Made by a program: the position numbers and the translations under genes
NCBI GenBank assembly: GCA_024699855.1
Contig: JAMPIQ010000001.1
Coordinates: 5,146,001 to 5,210,000 of the forward strand
Direction: 5' to 3'
Source: Aphelenchoides besseyi
Taxonomy: Eukaryota; Nematoda; Chromadorea; Rhabditida; Aphelenchoididae
DNA: 64,000 nt
Notes under the pieces: generated by a model
What the model saw: only the letters and a program-made list of their open reading frames with translations
The model's database searches: none
Told to the model about the DNA's origin: nothing
In this document: positions 23,601 through 36,793 of the stretch, one piece after another
Layout: each line of letters opens with the position of its first letter
How positions within the stretch are numbered: position 1 is the first letter of the stretch

Positions 23601-24081
23601 TGGCACGTTAATTGCGAACTCTTTTCTGATTGGATTTGAATTTTCAGGAATATTAGCAAACGAGATTTTGAGGTCGGTGCACTCAGTCAGTAGGCACCCA
23701 ATTCCCCATCACAGTTCTTGTTTTCGACCACATCGTACCGTTCGCAGAGACTCTTCAGAGTGTCGAACGGGATCGACACGAACTCACACTCCAAATCAAA
23801 CAATTAGCGAATTTGACGTCTACATCGAAAACGACTCCGGATACCATGCAACGGATGTGTCAACTGACTTTGTTTCTTCGTACATCTCTCCTCCAACGGA
23901 TGATTATTACACAAACATTGAACGGTATCAATCAATGAACATCACCAGTGTGAGCACTTCGAGAGATGAAACTGCCGATGGAATGGACACCGCAACGTCA
24001 TCTCGAATGTCAACTCCACGGTCGACGATAAGGAGTCAGCAGTCAGCTTTCGAGCATACGGTTGATCGGTCGTTTAGTTGA
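20661..24081 (+). CDS. Beta-catenin/Armadillo-repeat protein
   Basis: Adhesion and Wnt-signalling protein. The N-terminus carries DSGIQS (residues 71-76), matching the DSGxxS phosphodegron read by GSK3 and beta-TrCP. Armadillo repeats follow: ELIPLLEDSDEVEVACRALE; GMQLILQSLEQRPRGFVSFL; the strongly conserved LLWRTTRLLKSVSVYD, matching the beta-catenin LLWTTSRVLKVLS block; and LVQLLGTNDMEIRQLCIQSL then ANFSANNRRNKEFLYQMDFV, matching its LVQLLGSDD/LSNLTCNN block. A Ser/Thr-rich tail ends at TGA 24079-24081. About 12 exons are joined by 40-60 bp introns. The exception is the 540-bp intron 22093-22632, which holds an RNA gene. Which nematode paralogue (adhesion or signalling type) cannot be said; the degron suggests Wnt-regulated turnover. 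Confidence 0.88.
22283..22593 (+). ncRNA. RNase MRP (or RNase P) RNA nested in a beta-catenin intron
   Basis: The core fold of the P/MRP RNA family is visible. GGGTG (22283-22287) pairs with CACCC (22589-22593), and GGTTCGG (22290-22296) with CTGAACC (22579-22585), forming P1/P2. CGGTGC (22305-22310) pairs with GCACCG (22363-22368) as P3, closed by a hairpin with GAAAC/GTTTC arms and a TTTCGG loop. CR-I GGAAAGTCCCTG (22370-22381) pairs with CR-V CAGCATAGGGCT (22565-22576) as AG[U]CCCU/AGGGCU, with the single bulged U diagnostic of P4. GAAAG (22394-22398), just after CR-I, fits the GARAR loop of MRP P8, so MRP is preferred over P. The length of about 311 nt fits either. A T6 run follows at 22603. 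Confidence 0.7.
22603..22608 (+). terminator. Pol III terminator of the nested RNA gene
   Basis: Six consecutive T lie ten bases after the predicted 3' end of the P/MRP RNA and upstream of the intron acceptor (TTTAG, ending 22632). This would allow independent Pol III transcription within the host intron. Confidence 0.6.
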
Positions 24082-24393
24082 TTGTTCAGTTCGAAAGTTT
24101 TATATCTTGTCAAAGTAAATTCGATTTATTTGTACATTTTCAACAACCTTAAAACTTAAAACGAACTAAAAAAAGTCAAAAGAAGTGAATGAAAATACCC
24201 GAGTTTGATCGATAAGAATGCGAAACAATTGGAAATTGACTACGAAACGTAATCCAATATGAGAGTATTTCGAGAAAGCAAACAAACAAAGGTTGAATAC
24301 CGGTGCAGTTCGACAGAGAAAATTATTACAGCAAATAACCTGGTTGATTTAAAGGACTTGAGCAACTAGTCGATTTCGATGGCTAACAGCCTC
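24082..24393. other. 3' intergenic region between convergent genes
   Basis: These 312 bp separate the ends of the beta-catenin and GPI-type genes, which point towards each other. The stretch is A/T-rich 3' UTR-like sequence with no separate gene recognised. Confidence 0.5.
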
Positions 24394-24902
24394 TTACAAT
24401 CTTATCGCATCTATCAGACGTTGCAACAAAACAAATTGAAGGATTAAGACAACAAACGAGATTTTGGAAAGTTGGGACGAGTGATTCGTCGGATCCTCGT
24501 AACCGATCTCGAATTCCAAACCGAATTCTCCGGGTCGACCGTTGGGATCGTAAGGCAAAACCACCGGTTGTCTTTGTCCGATTTCTTTGTTATCAATCGA
24601 GTAAATTCGACCACGATCATCCAAATTGAACTCATCAGCGTTGTTCGAACTTGCAACGTAGTAAGTTGGATTCGACCACGAGCCCTTGGAAGCTGGTTTC
24701 GATGAAGTGGTTTGAATGTGATGATGCGTTTGTCTTAGTGCGTGTTTTCCGCGTATTGACTGATTGTCCTTAACATCCCTCGATTAACATTCGTTGTGAC
24801 GCGTAAACTTACGAGCTCCGTTGGCTGAGCAGTTGTTCCAGAAAGTGGAAGCGATTGGATTTCTTCTCGAGCCAAAGAATCCGAACGTTCTCGATTGAAC
24901 AG
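24394..24902 (-). CDS. 3' exons of a GPI-anchored-type surface protein gene
   Basis: Two exons are well defined. The first starts LFNRERSDSLAREEIQSLPL after an ATTTAG acceptor and ends ...TAQPTEL at a GTAAGT donor. A 53-bp intron leads to SIRGKHALRQTHHHIQTTSS, SNPTYYVASSNNADEFNLDD, RGRIYSIDNKEIGQRQPVV and a C-terminal hydrophobic tail (ISFVVLILQFVLLQRLIDAI) that ends almost at the stop, as in GPI-attachment signals. The upstream exons were not found; they should lie in or beyond the gene-poor region to the right, so a long intron is implied. The family is not recognised; extracellular ligands such as ephrins end similarly, but there is no sequence match to claim that. Confidence 0.55.
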
Positions 24903-27900
24903 CTAAATTAACGAATCAAGGTCTGTTTATTTCCTTTAACCCACTGATTGAGTGTTTTCGAACAAACGAGTTAGCTGTTGTGTCGAATCGCGTTCCATCA
25001 CGATCAAACGCATTCGCATTCCGTAGCGTTCACACAACTCTCGATTGTTTTCGTTCTGTGAATTTTTGCCCATTGCTAAAAGATTCCAATTACTCGTTGT
25101 CATGTGGAAATTCGATTTTTATTGTCCATTCGATTGCCCACTTTTGCTCAAACGGCCGTAAATCATCGGCCCAATGCACCTATTTTTTCGAATCGGCTTA
25201 TCCATCGGATAGAGTGACCAGTTATGCAATTGAGGAAAGAGATTAGCAATCTGTTCGCTGAGTCAATTGGCCAGTTAATTTGACCGTTGCAGGTAATCGA
25301 AGACTCACGCCAAGTTCGCATTTCCGACGGCTAATGTTTGTTCAGAAAACCTTCTAATTAGCATTTTTGAGCGGTTTACTGTAAACTCGACAGTCGGTTT
25401 GAGATCCGATTTCCGGTTGTTTTCCAATGACCTCCGCGTGTTCGCTGTCGAGATTCCCGACGTTCGGTCTTCTGGTTGTCAGCGCAAATCAACGGAGTTA
25501 ATGCGTGAATGCACACGTCTGATAAACCCAAATTGACAGATGGATGAGCGCCAAGTGGACGCTGAAATTGAAATGTCCGTTCGTGTCATGATCTCAACAC
25601 GAGGGGTGTGAAGTGACCTGTTCTCATCATCAATGTCGTGAAGTCCCTTGTGAACTCCGGGAATCGCCGACAAACGAATCAGTTTGCGCAAAGAGAATGC
25701 GGTTTTGCTTTCAAACCGAAAGTCCCGTTTATTCCCATCGGAAGTTATTCTCGCTCGCACGAAATTGAAATCATTCGAACAATAATCCCGCATTCAATTA
25801 ACATCCTTTTTGTTCCCTTCCCGACATAATCCGTTGTTTGAACATGATCCCTTTGAGCGCGGAAATCGAAGCACACGTTTTGCAAGCCACCTGTCCACCA
25901 GAATCCGGACGTCTAATCGGCCGCCGATTGAAAACCGAACGGTTTCAGAGGACAAACGGAAATCCGGGGAGTTGCGCAGCTGCTAAAGGAAATTGTGGAA
26001 GGTGCTTGCGTTGACAGAGACTGAAGATTATGCAATCGGCCACTTGCAATTGCCACAATTCCGCTTCAATGACTGGCAAACAATTGAATTTGAAGGCGGC
26101 GGCAAACAGTCAAAAAAACTGACCAATGAAGTAGTATGTTTTGTTCGTGCTAAACGTCGGCTGATTGGGAACCAAACTGAAGGATCGCAAGACGAGTCGA
26201 GGATCCCCGGTTTTTGGACCACAAAACCCGATTGGTTTGGAGTCTTGAATCGAGCATTTCAACGCATCCGATGCACTTGAGACCTAAACAGAAGTGTTAC
26301 GTCGGTTGAAAGCCCCAATGTCTACCAAATGAATTTCGAAATTCGATCGCGTTGTCGTGCATTGAAAACGTAGAAGATCGTTGAGACGCGCAAATATGGT
26401 TGCGGTATGAAGTCCGTGATCGAATCTGAAAATCCATTGTTTGTCATTGTAATTAGAAGGTTGCATATAACACATGTTGTTTTTTGTTTGTTCGCCATTT
26501 GGACTAGTGATTGAACGTGAAAAGTCATGATTTCTGCGCTTATTGAATAAGGAACCAACAGCGCCATTGAGTCGGTTGGTGTTGCGGCTCAAAAGAATGG
26601 CGGTGAGCGGACAGCAAAAGCGATTCATTCATTTCGTGGCATTTCAGTAATCGGTCTTCAGTCATTTTTGGGTGAAAGAATGCGAACTGACAACTCGAAA
26701 GCTTCCAACTGATGAGCAGAATGTTTGTGCGGTTTTTTGGCAAAACCAATGAGTTCGATTGATTGATCAATTCGCCTTTGTCTTCAGAGAAGCTCAATGA
26801 AAGAATCGGTTGAGTTGCAATGTTTACAGTGCTTGAGCGGCTGTTATGCGTCGAGGGGCCAATTGACCGGCGTGTTGCTCTTCGGGTCATTTGCGTTCTT
26901 TTCCTTGGCGCCGATTCCTCGAGAACTTTTTTGTTAGTCGCTTATTTCCGTTGCAATTGCGCGAACACGTCTCTGAGGTCGACGCTCCAGCGCGCATTTC
27001 GGTCCAGGACCGGCGTTCGCAAAGACGTTTTTTGGTGGATTGTCGAGCGCGCTAATTGCTAACACAACCGGGCGCCGAGTTCATGAATTCGCGCGTTTTG
27101 GCTCCCGTTTTGTCGGCCGATTGCTCCGCCAATCTCGCGAGTTTTTTTGTTCAATATCGAGAGATTATCCACCGCGTCTTGTTGGAAAAAATGCCGATCG
27201 GAGCAGATGACGGAAAGCGGCGACTTTTTTTCGTTTTCAAGTGCGCTTTTTGGCGAGTGGATCAAAAAGCGAATTGCGCAAAAACGCCGCTCGACGCCAA
27301 GTTTTGAGTTACAACTTTTGGCAACGGGAATTTTGTCGAATTCCAAAAATCGTAGTTCTCGATGACGTGGAGAATCTGAATGTTTTCGTTGACTCACAAT
27401 CATCGGTCGAATGGAATCTTTCGAGCGTTCAATCGATTGAATGGGAACCCGAGTTGTGATGATTGATGAGTCAACAAAACCCGTGTATTCACAGATTTGT
27501 TTACACAAAAAGAGGAGACCGAAGTTTGGCGGACTCTCGACGTTATCAACGCACGACCGTTGAGGGGCCTGAGAACCTCGAGAGTGATTAGAAGCCGATT
27601 GTAAAGATGTTCGGAACGCGTGCAATGAAGCGACTGTTTGCAAAGGGATTACGTCGTCCATCTATCGATAAGATCGCAATCAGGTAGTCAGATCGATTTG
27701 ACGATAAAAATCTTGACAACACCTCCGACGAGCAATAAATTAAAAACAAACTCACAGATCACTACTCGTCGACCAATCCAAATCGACTACTCGGCCATGA
27801 GCTAAAGACGAAAAGGTGACAAGCAAAACAGTTCGTAAAATGTGCATGTTGATCGGAAGCTTCAAGGAGTTTCAACAAGTTGATTCTGTCGGTTGAACAA

Positions 27901-30900
27901 AACAATCGAGTTCTTAATCGGGAATTCAAAAGTTCATTCCAGACAATCCTTGACACCAATCGCTTATTTCCAACTCATGTTCGTTGATGCTCCTGGAAAT
28001 ACGAAACGGTTGAACAGTTCAGACAGAACACGCCTTTCACGTCACTTCTCTGAACACATCCTTCAAAGAACGTGATAAAAACGATTGTTACCTCGAGACG
28101 TACGCGAATTTGTTATCACAAACGATGATCAATTCAACTTTCTGCGGGTGCCACAGAATCAAAAGGACACTCAAACTGACAAAACTTTCTTATCGTAAAT
28201 TACGCAAAAACAACCTGATGACCGTGAGTTATTACTGTGAAGACTGTCGATCGATGTTTCTCTATTAGTCATTGTTACACTGACCGGGGAATGGAACCGT
28301 TTCGGCACACGAACGAGCAGCTCACTTCTCTCTTTGCGCATTAGAGGCCACTTTCAGTTCTTCCGACTTGCTCCCGCCCACTTTGGCAAATCCGCGCGTT
28401 GAGGTGTGGCCGAAAGTGTTCAACGGCTGATTGTTCACTTAAACCCATTTGCGAGCAGATCAATTGCTACAAACGATCTTGCGATTTCCCCTTAAATTTT
28501 TCGTTCTATATCATAAAAGCTTCTCGGAACCCTTTCGAGCTTAATAACAAAGCAGTTGCGATACAAAGAAAACGGAAAGTGAGAATAAGGTAGACGCCTG
28601 AGGCTATCGACGAGCACGCAACACGCCAATTTGCTTGACATTTCGCTTTTTACGACTCTGGTAGCCGACGAACCACACGGACATTGAAATCTACTCTCGC
28701 ATGTTCTTGTAATAACATTCGCTCTTCGTATGTTGATCTTGCCGCACCCTCTGGGTTGCAATCACTTTGACAGTTCGAGTGGTCTGTAAACTCGTGAAGT
28801 TCGAGTGTTTCGGAGCGCTCGAATTTGTTGCGGAAGTCGGAGGTCACTCACAAACGTGTAACAAATTTCAAACAAAAGTGCGGCGTGATCGTTTGAAAGC
28901 TCGTCGAATGGACGACAATTCACATTCATCGACAAACTCAAAATGCCGAGAAACCGAAAGGTCTTGCGTAATCCAATAGTTACTCTCGGTTTGTTGCAGA
29001 TAACCGCAAAACAAGGTTGTTCTCGACCATATGTCGACAACGACTCTGTGGGTACTTAAATTTGACAAGGAGAACAAACAATCGATTAAGACAACTCGAA
29101 TTGCCCATTTAAGAAGTGGTTGACAAACATTCGGCTAACTAGTGGCCATTTACAGTAGCAGATTGGTTTGGCACAACAACTGTTCTTCGAAGAGCTTTCA
29201 ATCAAACTGCTCAATCGAATGAAATGATAGTGATGCTCATAAAAAAGAACCTCGTAAATTTGCTTAAGAAACTGAACTCTGTTTTTGGCTTCGACAAGTG
29301 CAATGATGAGTGACAAGAAAGGAACGAGCGAGTGCTCAGACGAAGTCAATTCACAGGCTGTGGAACGCGGTCGAGGAGAAGCAAAATTGCGGAAATTGAG
29401 GACGAGCGAGTAGTCAGTTAGTCGAATGGCCAAATTCGGGAGTAAAAGAACGGAGAGCGCGCGAACAGATAACACTCCAGAATTCCTTTGCATCGGATAC
29501 AAAGTCGCCGTCTAGTTCGTTCTCTTCCGCTCTTCGTTGATTGGACTCATCGGCTAATTCTCAAGTCCACTTGTCGGCATTAGCAAGAAAACAAAACAGC
29601 AAATTTTGTTTTATGGTCGACGCTGAATTTCGACTTAACGTCAAAGTGGCTCCAAATTTGGAGTTGTAAATTTCTCTTCACTCTCCAACTGTCAAACTCG
29701 TTTACACACGAACTGAAGGTTGTAAAGTCGAAGACACGTAAACACGTTAATTTTACAAAGAAAATATTTGAATCGACTGTCGAGAAGACCACTCCACGAA
29801 CAGCGGACGTTTGTGACACGCGATGTAATCGAACGACACACAAATAAACCCACGACTACGAAACAAACAAACGATTTTGATAACCGAAATCTTCCAGCAG
29901 CTTCAGCGCGTTTATTCGTCTTGGTATTCGCCTCATTGGCCACTTTGAGGTCAGAAGCGACACTGTGATTGATGTCGAAAGGTCGAATGCGCAGTCGACA
30001 ACAGTTGGAGGTGTCGAAAGTGCTCAGCGAATATCATTGCGAGCGAAAAAACAAATCGCCACGATTTGGGGTTATAAATTCAATCGGATGGCCAAAATGT
30101 GCCGCATGGTTAGTAAGCGAAGAGAGAAACCAATCAAAACATTGTGACGAGTTGTGCGCTGAATATTCAACGATCTGACGAATATAAACAAAACGATCGC
30201 GCGTTCGACTCTACGATCGGAATCCGAACTGATATCTGATTACGGTGATCATTCTCGAGCAATCAATTAGCGCCTTTCCAACGTTTGATTGCGCGCTTAA
30301 ACCAAACTATGAGCCTCGTAAATCACAGGGTTGAGAGCGACGTCGAGCGAAAATCAACAAACACGCGAAGGCTCGCGGTTATCGTTCCACTTCGGCATCC
30401 CCTTTCATTTCGCTCTTGTTACCTCCGAGAACTGAATACTTCCATAAACAACTAGCCGCTGATAACAGCAACAACAACAAGTGAATCTTATTGTTGCAGA
30501 GAAGAACCGGATTGTGTTTGATCTCCCGTCGACTTAAACAGCTCACGCTGCGAAACAATACGTGAATTCAAATGGCACGGACAAGCAAAAATGATAAGAA
30601 TATGTCTTACTGAATTCATTCGACAGTAACCTTGAGGTTCATCCAAAAAACACGACTCACCAGGTGGTCACGAGCGGTTTGATTGACAAAAAAGAACTCG
30701 AATGGATTCATGATCAGTTCGAGGCGGAGTTTGAATGGTTGTCCACTCTAACAGCCATTTGAACCCATCGGTTTCTGACAAGGTCGAGAGCAGCGGTCTC
30801 GTGTACCACAAAATTTGCAACCCGCCGGCCGTCCATCGGAAATGACCGCGAGTCTCCGCCGAGATGTGTCAATCATCGCCGGTCGTGTTAACAACCTGAT

Positions 30901-33900
30901 AAATTGACAAGACCGATCGGCAAGCAAATGCACGTGTTGTACAAGTGCCTCCCAAATTAACAGGCAGTTAATGATCGTCAACAGGTCAGTTTGATTGATG
31001 TGCGGGCAAATCGAATGAAATCCACTGGACACTCTTGATCGATATTTCTGAACATAATCATCAGCCAAAAGACAATTGAAAGCTATTGATCTATTCGAGA
31101 AGACAAACAAAATCGTTTTCAGTTTTTTGAACTCAAATTGAAAGTTGTCGTATGCTCCTATTTTCGATCACTGTATCTTCAGATCGGGACTCTGATACGT
31201 GAAGACGAAAAGCCGCCGACAATGAAATTTGTTTTCCGGTTCGAAACTCCCGATTGTCCATCAAAGAACAACAATTTATGAAGCGAAAGAAAGTGGCCGA
31301 CAAACGGCGCTCATCATGTCAAGATGACATCCGACTGAGTTTGCAACTGCTAAACGCTAATTTATGGACCACCGTATTCGTTGAAATCTCGTGAGTTTAT
31401 GTTCGAGATCAACTCCACGAATTCAAATCTAAAGTCCAACGGAAGCTAATGCAACTGATGGGTATTTACACAAAACAATTACCATTTGGAAAAAACCCTC
31501 CTTTCGTCTATTAAACCAAAAACGCCTTTAGAAAATATCATTGGATGTTAATGTTCGTGGACATACTGAAAACAAGATTAATGGCCGGTTACGTTAATTG
31601 CCGTGTAACGAGAAGAAATCCCACGACCTGAAACTGCCGAGATTCGAATGGCCAAAATACGTCTTGAGGAAGTGAATTTATTTGCCACAAAAGTGCAAAT
31701 AACGAACTGCGTAGGTGTCACAGGAACTCAAGCGTGGGGATTGGCATTTAGATTTGCATAAGCTGCTTCGATGATGTGAGACCCAAAAACGAGCACCCGA
31801 CTCATTGACCTCGAGGTATATCATTGAAGTAAAGCGGATTGGCGGTGAAATGAAGATGTCAAGCGGAACATCTTCATCGTTTTACTTTAAGCGTAAAAAT
31901 GCCCATATCATTGTTGTGGGCTTTGACTCAGCCGATCGAACCAGAAGCCAATTAGCCGGCAGTTCTTTCGTTCTTATTCGGTTGGAATCGAATAAGAACA
32001 GAGCCGTTTTCGAAAAACCCAAAACGCTTTTTCCACTTGATTTCAAGGTTCAAACTGCGGACAAGAAAACGCAATCAATTGCTTCATTTCGCCTCTCGAT
32101 TGCCGCCTTTTTCGAACACGCACGATGTTCAATCGGTAATGATCCGAAACGCTTAATGACATTCATACGGGCAGATGTTTTCGTTTACTTTCACTTCTGT
32201 TAACTTAGGAAACCAATGCCGCTGAAGCGCGAACATCACACAACAGCAGATGCAGTGGTTGGTGTCGCGGTTTCAGACGACCGATTGACCAATACAGAAA
32301 AAAATGAGCGCCCGTCGACTGTTTTCAAATCGAGTCATTCGATTAACGAAGTCGATGAGCCAAATCGAATGTTTTTCAGCGAAAATCGACAAACCGGACG
32401 GAAGATCGACGAGGCGCAAACTCACGTGTAGCTTCTCGTTTCCAGTGAATTCACTGCCTGAGCAACAGACTAAAGAAAACAGTGTCCGAAGAGTCCAATT
32501 TCTTTCCAATTTGAAAACTAATAAGCCGCTGGCACCGCAAACTTTTGTAGTAGTCAGAAGCCCCAAATGAGCGGTAGTGGAGTCTTTTTCGGTTTAACCG
32601 AAATCGTACGATTCTCGGGCCCCGAATTAATCCAACACGTGAAACCCGCAATATTCGAGATTGCAATCCACCGGTTTTAATGAGCTGCAAATTTGGACAC
32701 TTGCCAGCGGCTCATTCTCCGCTCGACATTGCAGATTTCAACAGAAAAGAAATTAAAAGAAAAGGTCCCGATATTCTAATTGCCGTCCAGGAGTTCCCGA
32801 CCGTTGCGGTGTTGACTGCGTGGTCGAAAGGTGTGAAGAAAGAAGTACAAAAAGGGGGTGGTAGGCGAGTGCCGAGATCTCAACCTTGCAGTCAAATCAT
32901 CCGAAAATATCCACAGGTCGAAGTGGACAACATTTTGAAGTAATGAATTCGTGAAACCGCGCTCAAGTCTTCATTTGAGGAAAAGCGGATAAATTCGGTT
33001 GGCTACATGAGTCGAGGATTAGCGGATTGAGCAACGTGCTTGAAAAACGACTCCGCCGATGTTGCGCAGATTTCCGCTCGACGGCATCGTTAGGAGTGTC
33101 AAGTCGAAGCGAAATTGTCATAATTTGATTAATTGAAGTAGTGAGGATTACGATTCTTTGGCAGCAGGTGGTTGGAGGGGATTAGCAAAATGATACCGCC
33201 GACTTTGCCATCAATAAGCAGAATACGCGATTATGTCACTTCAGTAAACAGCCGGAGATCGCAGAGTCACGTATCGAGAGTTAATTTACGAGTTAAAGGG
33301 TCAGTTTAAACTCAACGAAAAGTGTTAATGTGTTTGCACTGCCGATTAGAAGTCTTTTGTTTTAGCGACAGGATCCGAACAAGCGCGATAACCAGTCGAA
33401 CAAATCGCATACAGACCTTCGAATGACAAAGTGAATTCAATAGTTAGCGCACTCATTACTCGTCAGCTTGTTTTCGTTGATTGAAATCCCATATGCCAAG
33501 CCAACGATCGTCCAAAAGAATCTTCTCATACTTGTCATTGAGAATTTATATTCAAAGCCGATGATCCGTGGCCACTTGAACAGAGGTAAGAGCGGCCATT
33601 CTTTCTCGCGCCACCAGTCGGATACACGATTGTATTTTCCAACGACTTTCACTCTCGACAAGAGGTGTTTAGACGCCTTTAAATGGAACGAGATCGGTGG
33701 GGCTCAACGGCTTTGTATTTTCAGCTTCCAAGGTTGTGCAGTAAATCTGCTCAAGTAGACAAAAAAGTGGCATCTTGTAATTAAAAAACGAACAAAAACA
33801 CGTGAATGGCCGTAGATCATAAAACAAAAAAGTGATGGCTCACTTTCAACCGAAAATTGTCGGCGATCCAATAAAACAAATTGCCGCTTAAGCAACTCCT

Positions 33901-34069
33901 ACGCATCTCCAACATGTTATCCACAAGAAGATAAGTGTTACCTCAACCGGAAAAGCCTCTTAACGTATAACCAGAAATACGCAGAGGTAATTTGATTCTC
34001 GTTAACAAGTGGATCTCTGCGGTCTCCGTTGCGTTCCATTCAATCGCTTATCATCAGAATAAGCCACGT
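24903..34069. other. 9.2-kb gene-poor region
   Basis: In a window with roughly one gene per 2 kb, this stretch has no ORF with recognisable domain, consistent codon use or joinable exons. The longest frame (27059-27661, minus, 200 codons) overlaps open frames on the other strand and looks random. Two compact hairpins lie at about 31829-31886 and 31973-32002. The most likely contents are long introns of the GPI-type gene and regulatory DNA. Confidence 0.5.
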
Positions 34070-36493
34070 TTATTTGTTCGTATTGTTAAAACAAATTTGT
34101 TTTGCTGTTTCAAAGTCTTCGTATTCGCTCAAACATCGACTCAAATGACCGTAACGTTCACGCAGAATCTCGGCCGAATGTTTCGGTTGTCGATCTCTGG
34201 TCAGAACTCCTTTGTGATTCCCGAATGGTCGCGTTATGTCCGAAGCGGTTTGGAAGTCCGCAAAATTCCAAATCATTTCGCCGCTCATCGCATTTTCTTT
34301 TACCAATCGATTAAAAGCTGCGTGTGTGTTTCGAATGATCGCTTCCTGATACTGTTCGGAGAATACGGTTGTCGGTTGCTGTAAATAACAGTAAATGGCT
34401 AATTGTCCTGTTTCAAACCGAGTAGTAGCCGGGCAGTGCTTCCGCACCGTATTCGGTAACTAAGAGTGTTTTGTTCATCATTTGCCAACTTCCAACCACC
34501 TCGTAGACTCCTTCTTCAATAACTTCCGGCTCATCCAAATGAACGTACCAACCTTGAAAAAGGTTAGCATTTGCAATCGAATATTCTGCTTACCAATGTA
34601 AGTATTAATGCCAATTATGTCAACCAACTCAGCAGCTCCGAGAGTCTTTTTGATAATCGATTCGGTTCCAAAAACTGCAGCAACAGGACGAGTTACATCT
34701 AGTTTACGAGTCAACAAAGTAATCGCTCTAAAAACACTATGAAGCGTAAAAATAAACTGAAACAAACTTGAAATAATCTAAACACTCAACGGCATCAGAA
34801 ACATGTGGTTCGTTTGTTAGTGACCACGAAATGACTGAAGGATGATTGAAATCACGTTCAACCATTTCCTCAATCATTTGTTTATGTAAATCAAGAGTCT
34901 TGCTATTGAAATTCCTACAAACGTTTAGTTCACTTTCTACACAGAAACAAACCAAATTCCAACGGCTGGAGCTTCGGTAATCACGACGAAACCTCGACGA
35001 TCAGCTTCGTACGCTCTTTCTTCGTTGTAAGGATAATGAGAAGTGCGATAACAGTTTCCACTCATATACTCCAACATATTCAGGTCGCGGATCATCACCA
35101 CCGGATCGTAGCCTCGACCATGCAACTTCAATCAAAACATTATTTCAAATCGTTTTCTTTTCGTACATATGAATCTTCATGCATTCCAAATCCTTGACAA
35201 TAGAAAACCTTATCGTTAATGTAGATGTGTCCATCTTTGACCCGAACTTCTCGAAAACCGAAAGTCTCACGATAGACATCAACCAGAATCTTGTTAACAT
35301 AAATTAGAACCTGAAACCGTTGATTAAGATTCACTTGTGAATTCAAACCTCCATCTGATACAACGGTTGTTTGCCGTATCCTCGAGGCCACCAAAATTCG
35401 GGATTCTCAAGCGGAGATAAGGAGTTCGGCGCAGCTATGCATTGTATCAATTTGCCTTGTGGATCGTAGAGACAAACATTCACTTTGATAACAACACCGT
35501 CAACTTCTTCAGATGGTTGTGCAATGGTCAAGTTGTAGTTCACTTTGTCTGGAAACCAAAATGTTATTGATTATAAAAATCTAAATCGGCAACTTGGTTT
35601 CGATGTCCAAATTTGTAGTCTTTTCAAATGCACGTTGTTTAACGTTTGGACCACGACTGAACGCAAAATACCGGCGTAATTGAAGAAATCGAAGCCGGGA
35701 GTTGCATGAATTTGAGTCTTGTTGCCAACTTTAATTACCGATATTGATCCCGGAGGTATTGATTCGGAATGAAGAGAGTTATCAACGGCCACAGTAATGC
35801 GATAGGATGATTCACCATCTTTCAAAGGTCGCAATCGAAGTTGAAATGGCAAATGACCGCCGATGTGAGTAATTTGTTTCTGTCCGTTCACGTACTTAAC
35901 GAAAATCTTTGAAATTAACGGAAAATGATTCTCACCACAACTGCTTTATATTGAACACTTCCAAAGATCAAAATTTGTTGCAAATCTTCGCGGAGTTCAG
36001 TTGGTCGGTAGTTTCGTTGATACCTGAATACTCTCATCAAAACATTTGAACGACCAGAAAAGTCGTTGTGCCGTTTATGTTTAAGATTTTCCAAAAAGAA
36101 AATATGACTAAATTGACTTACCAAACCCAACCAACGTGCTCTCGGATTCTCCATTCGGAAGTTAGTTCATTGAAGGCCGAAGGGACCGGCATCTTTGTTG
36201 CATTCTAATTCACGTAGAAAGTTATATTTGGTATTTAGTTACCGTAAAACGACTTAGATCTCTTTCGTACCATCGATTTTTAGACCCCAAACTCTCACAA
36301 TCAAAACATGCGGTAGACGGTTCGCTAACAAACGTCCACAATCCATCTAGTGAGTTCAAATTTCGAAGTTCATTTTGCTTTAAACCTCTTAATACGCTAC
36401 GATTGGAGACATACAACAAACCTGCGGATATAGAAGTGAATTCACGTGTAAAAAGAGAACCAAATTTACAACGGGAATTCGTATAATTTTCAT
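34070..36493 (-). CDS. Beta-glucuronidase (glycoside hydrolase family 2)
   Basis: Lysosomal or secreted exoglycosidase removing terminal beta-D-glucuronate from glycosaminoglycans and glucuronides. Visible in order: the N-terminal sugar-binding domain (LNSLDGLWTF, KMPVPSAFNEL, WRIREHVGWVWYQR), the immunoglobulin-like domain (PEFWWPRGYGKQPLY), and the TIM barrel with FYCQGFGMHEDSYV, NCYRTSHYPYNEERAYEADR, the acid/base Glu in SWSLTNEPHVSD and the nucleophile Glu in LVTEYGAEALPG. It ends FNNTNK at TAA 34070-34072. Many 40-60 bp introns. The start is uncertain: ATG 36493 encodes a good signal peptide (MKIIRIPVVNLVLFLHVNSL), but its frame does not join the mature frame beginning GLLYVSNRS by any standard intron. 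A 1-bp error or unseen exon is likely. Confidence 0.88.
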
Positions 36494-36793
36494 TTTGATT
36501 CCAAAATTTGAAGTTCCGAACGTACTGACTACTTTGTTTGTTTATTTATGATAGTTTCCGATCGTTAAAGTCGCGATAAAACCCTCATGCAACTCTCAAA
36601 CTACGAATTGCCGTTTTTACTGCTAACTATCAAAAGCCGATGGTAGTCAGAAGGAAATTGAAGTTCGATACCCACAAAGATCGTCAAGTTCTTTAATATA
36701 TCTCTTAACAATAACAATGAACAATGTATCTTGAATGAAGAACAAAATAAACTCAACAATAAAAAGTGCACTGTAATCGTCAGCCACTTCCTT

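Noticed and set aside
27059..27661. 200-codon minus-strand ORF in the gene-poor region
   Set aside because: No domain, no splice context, and overlapping open frames on the other strand; the amino-acid pattern looks random.
31805..32203. 132-codon plus-strand ORF
   Set aside because: It runs through a hairpin-rich stretch, has no recognisable motif or poly(A) signal, and starts without a supported acceptor.
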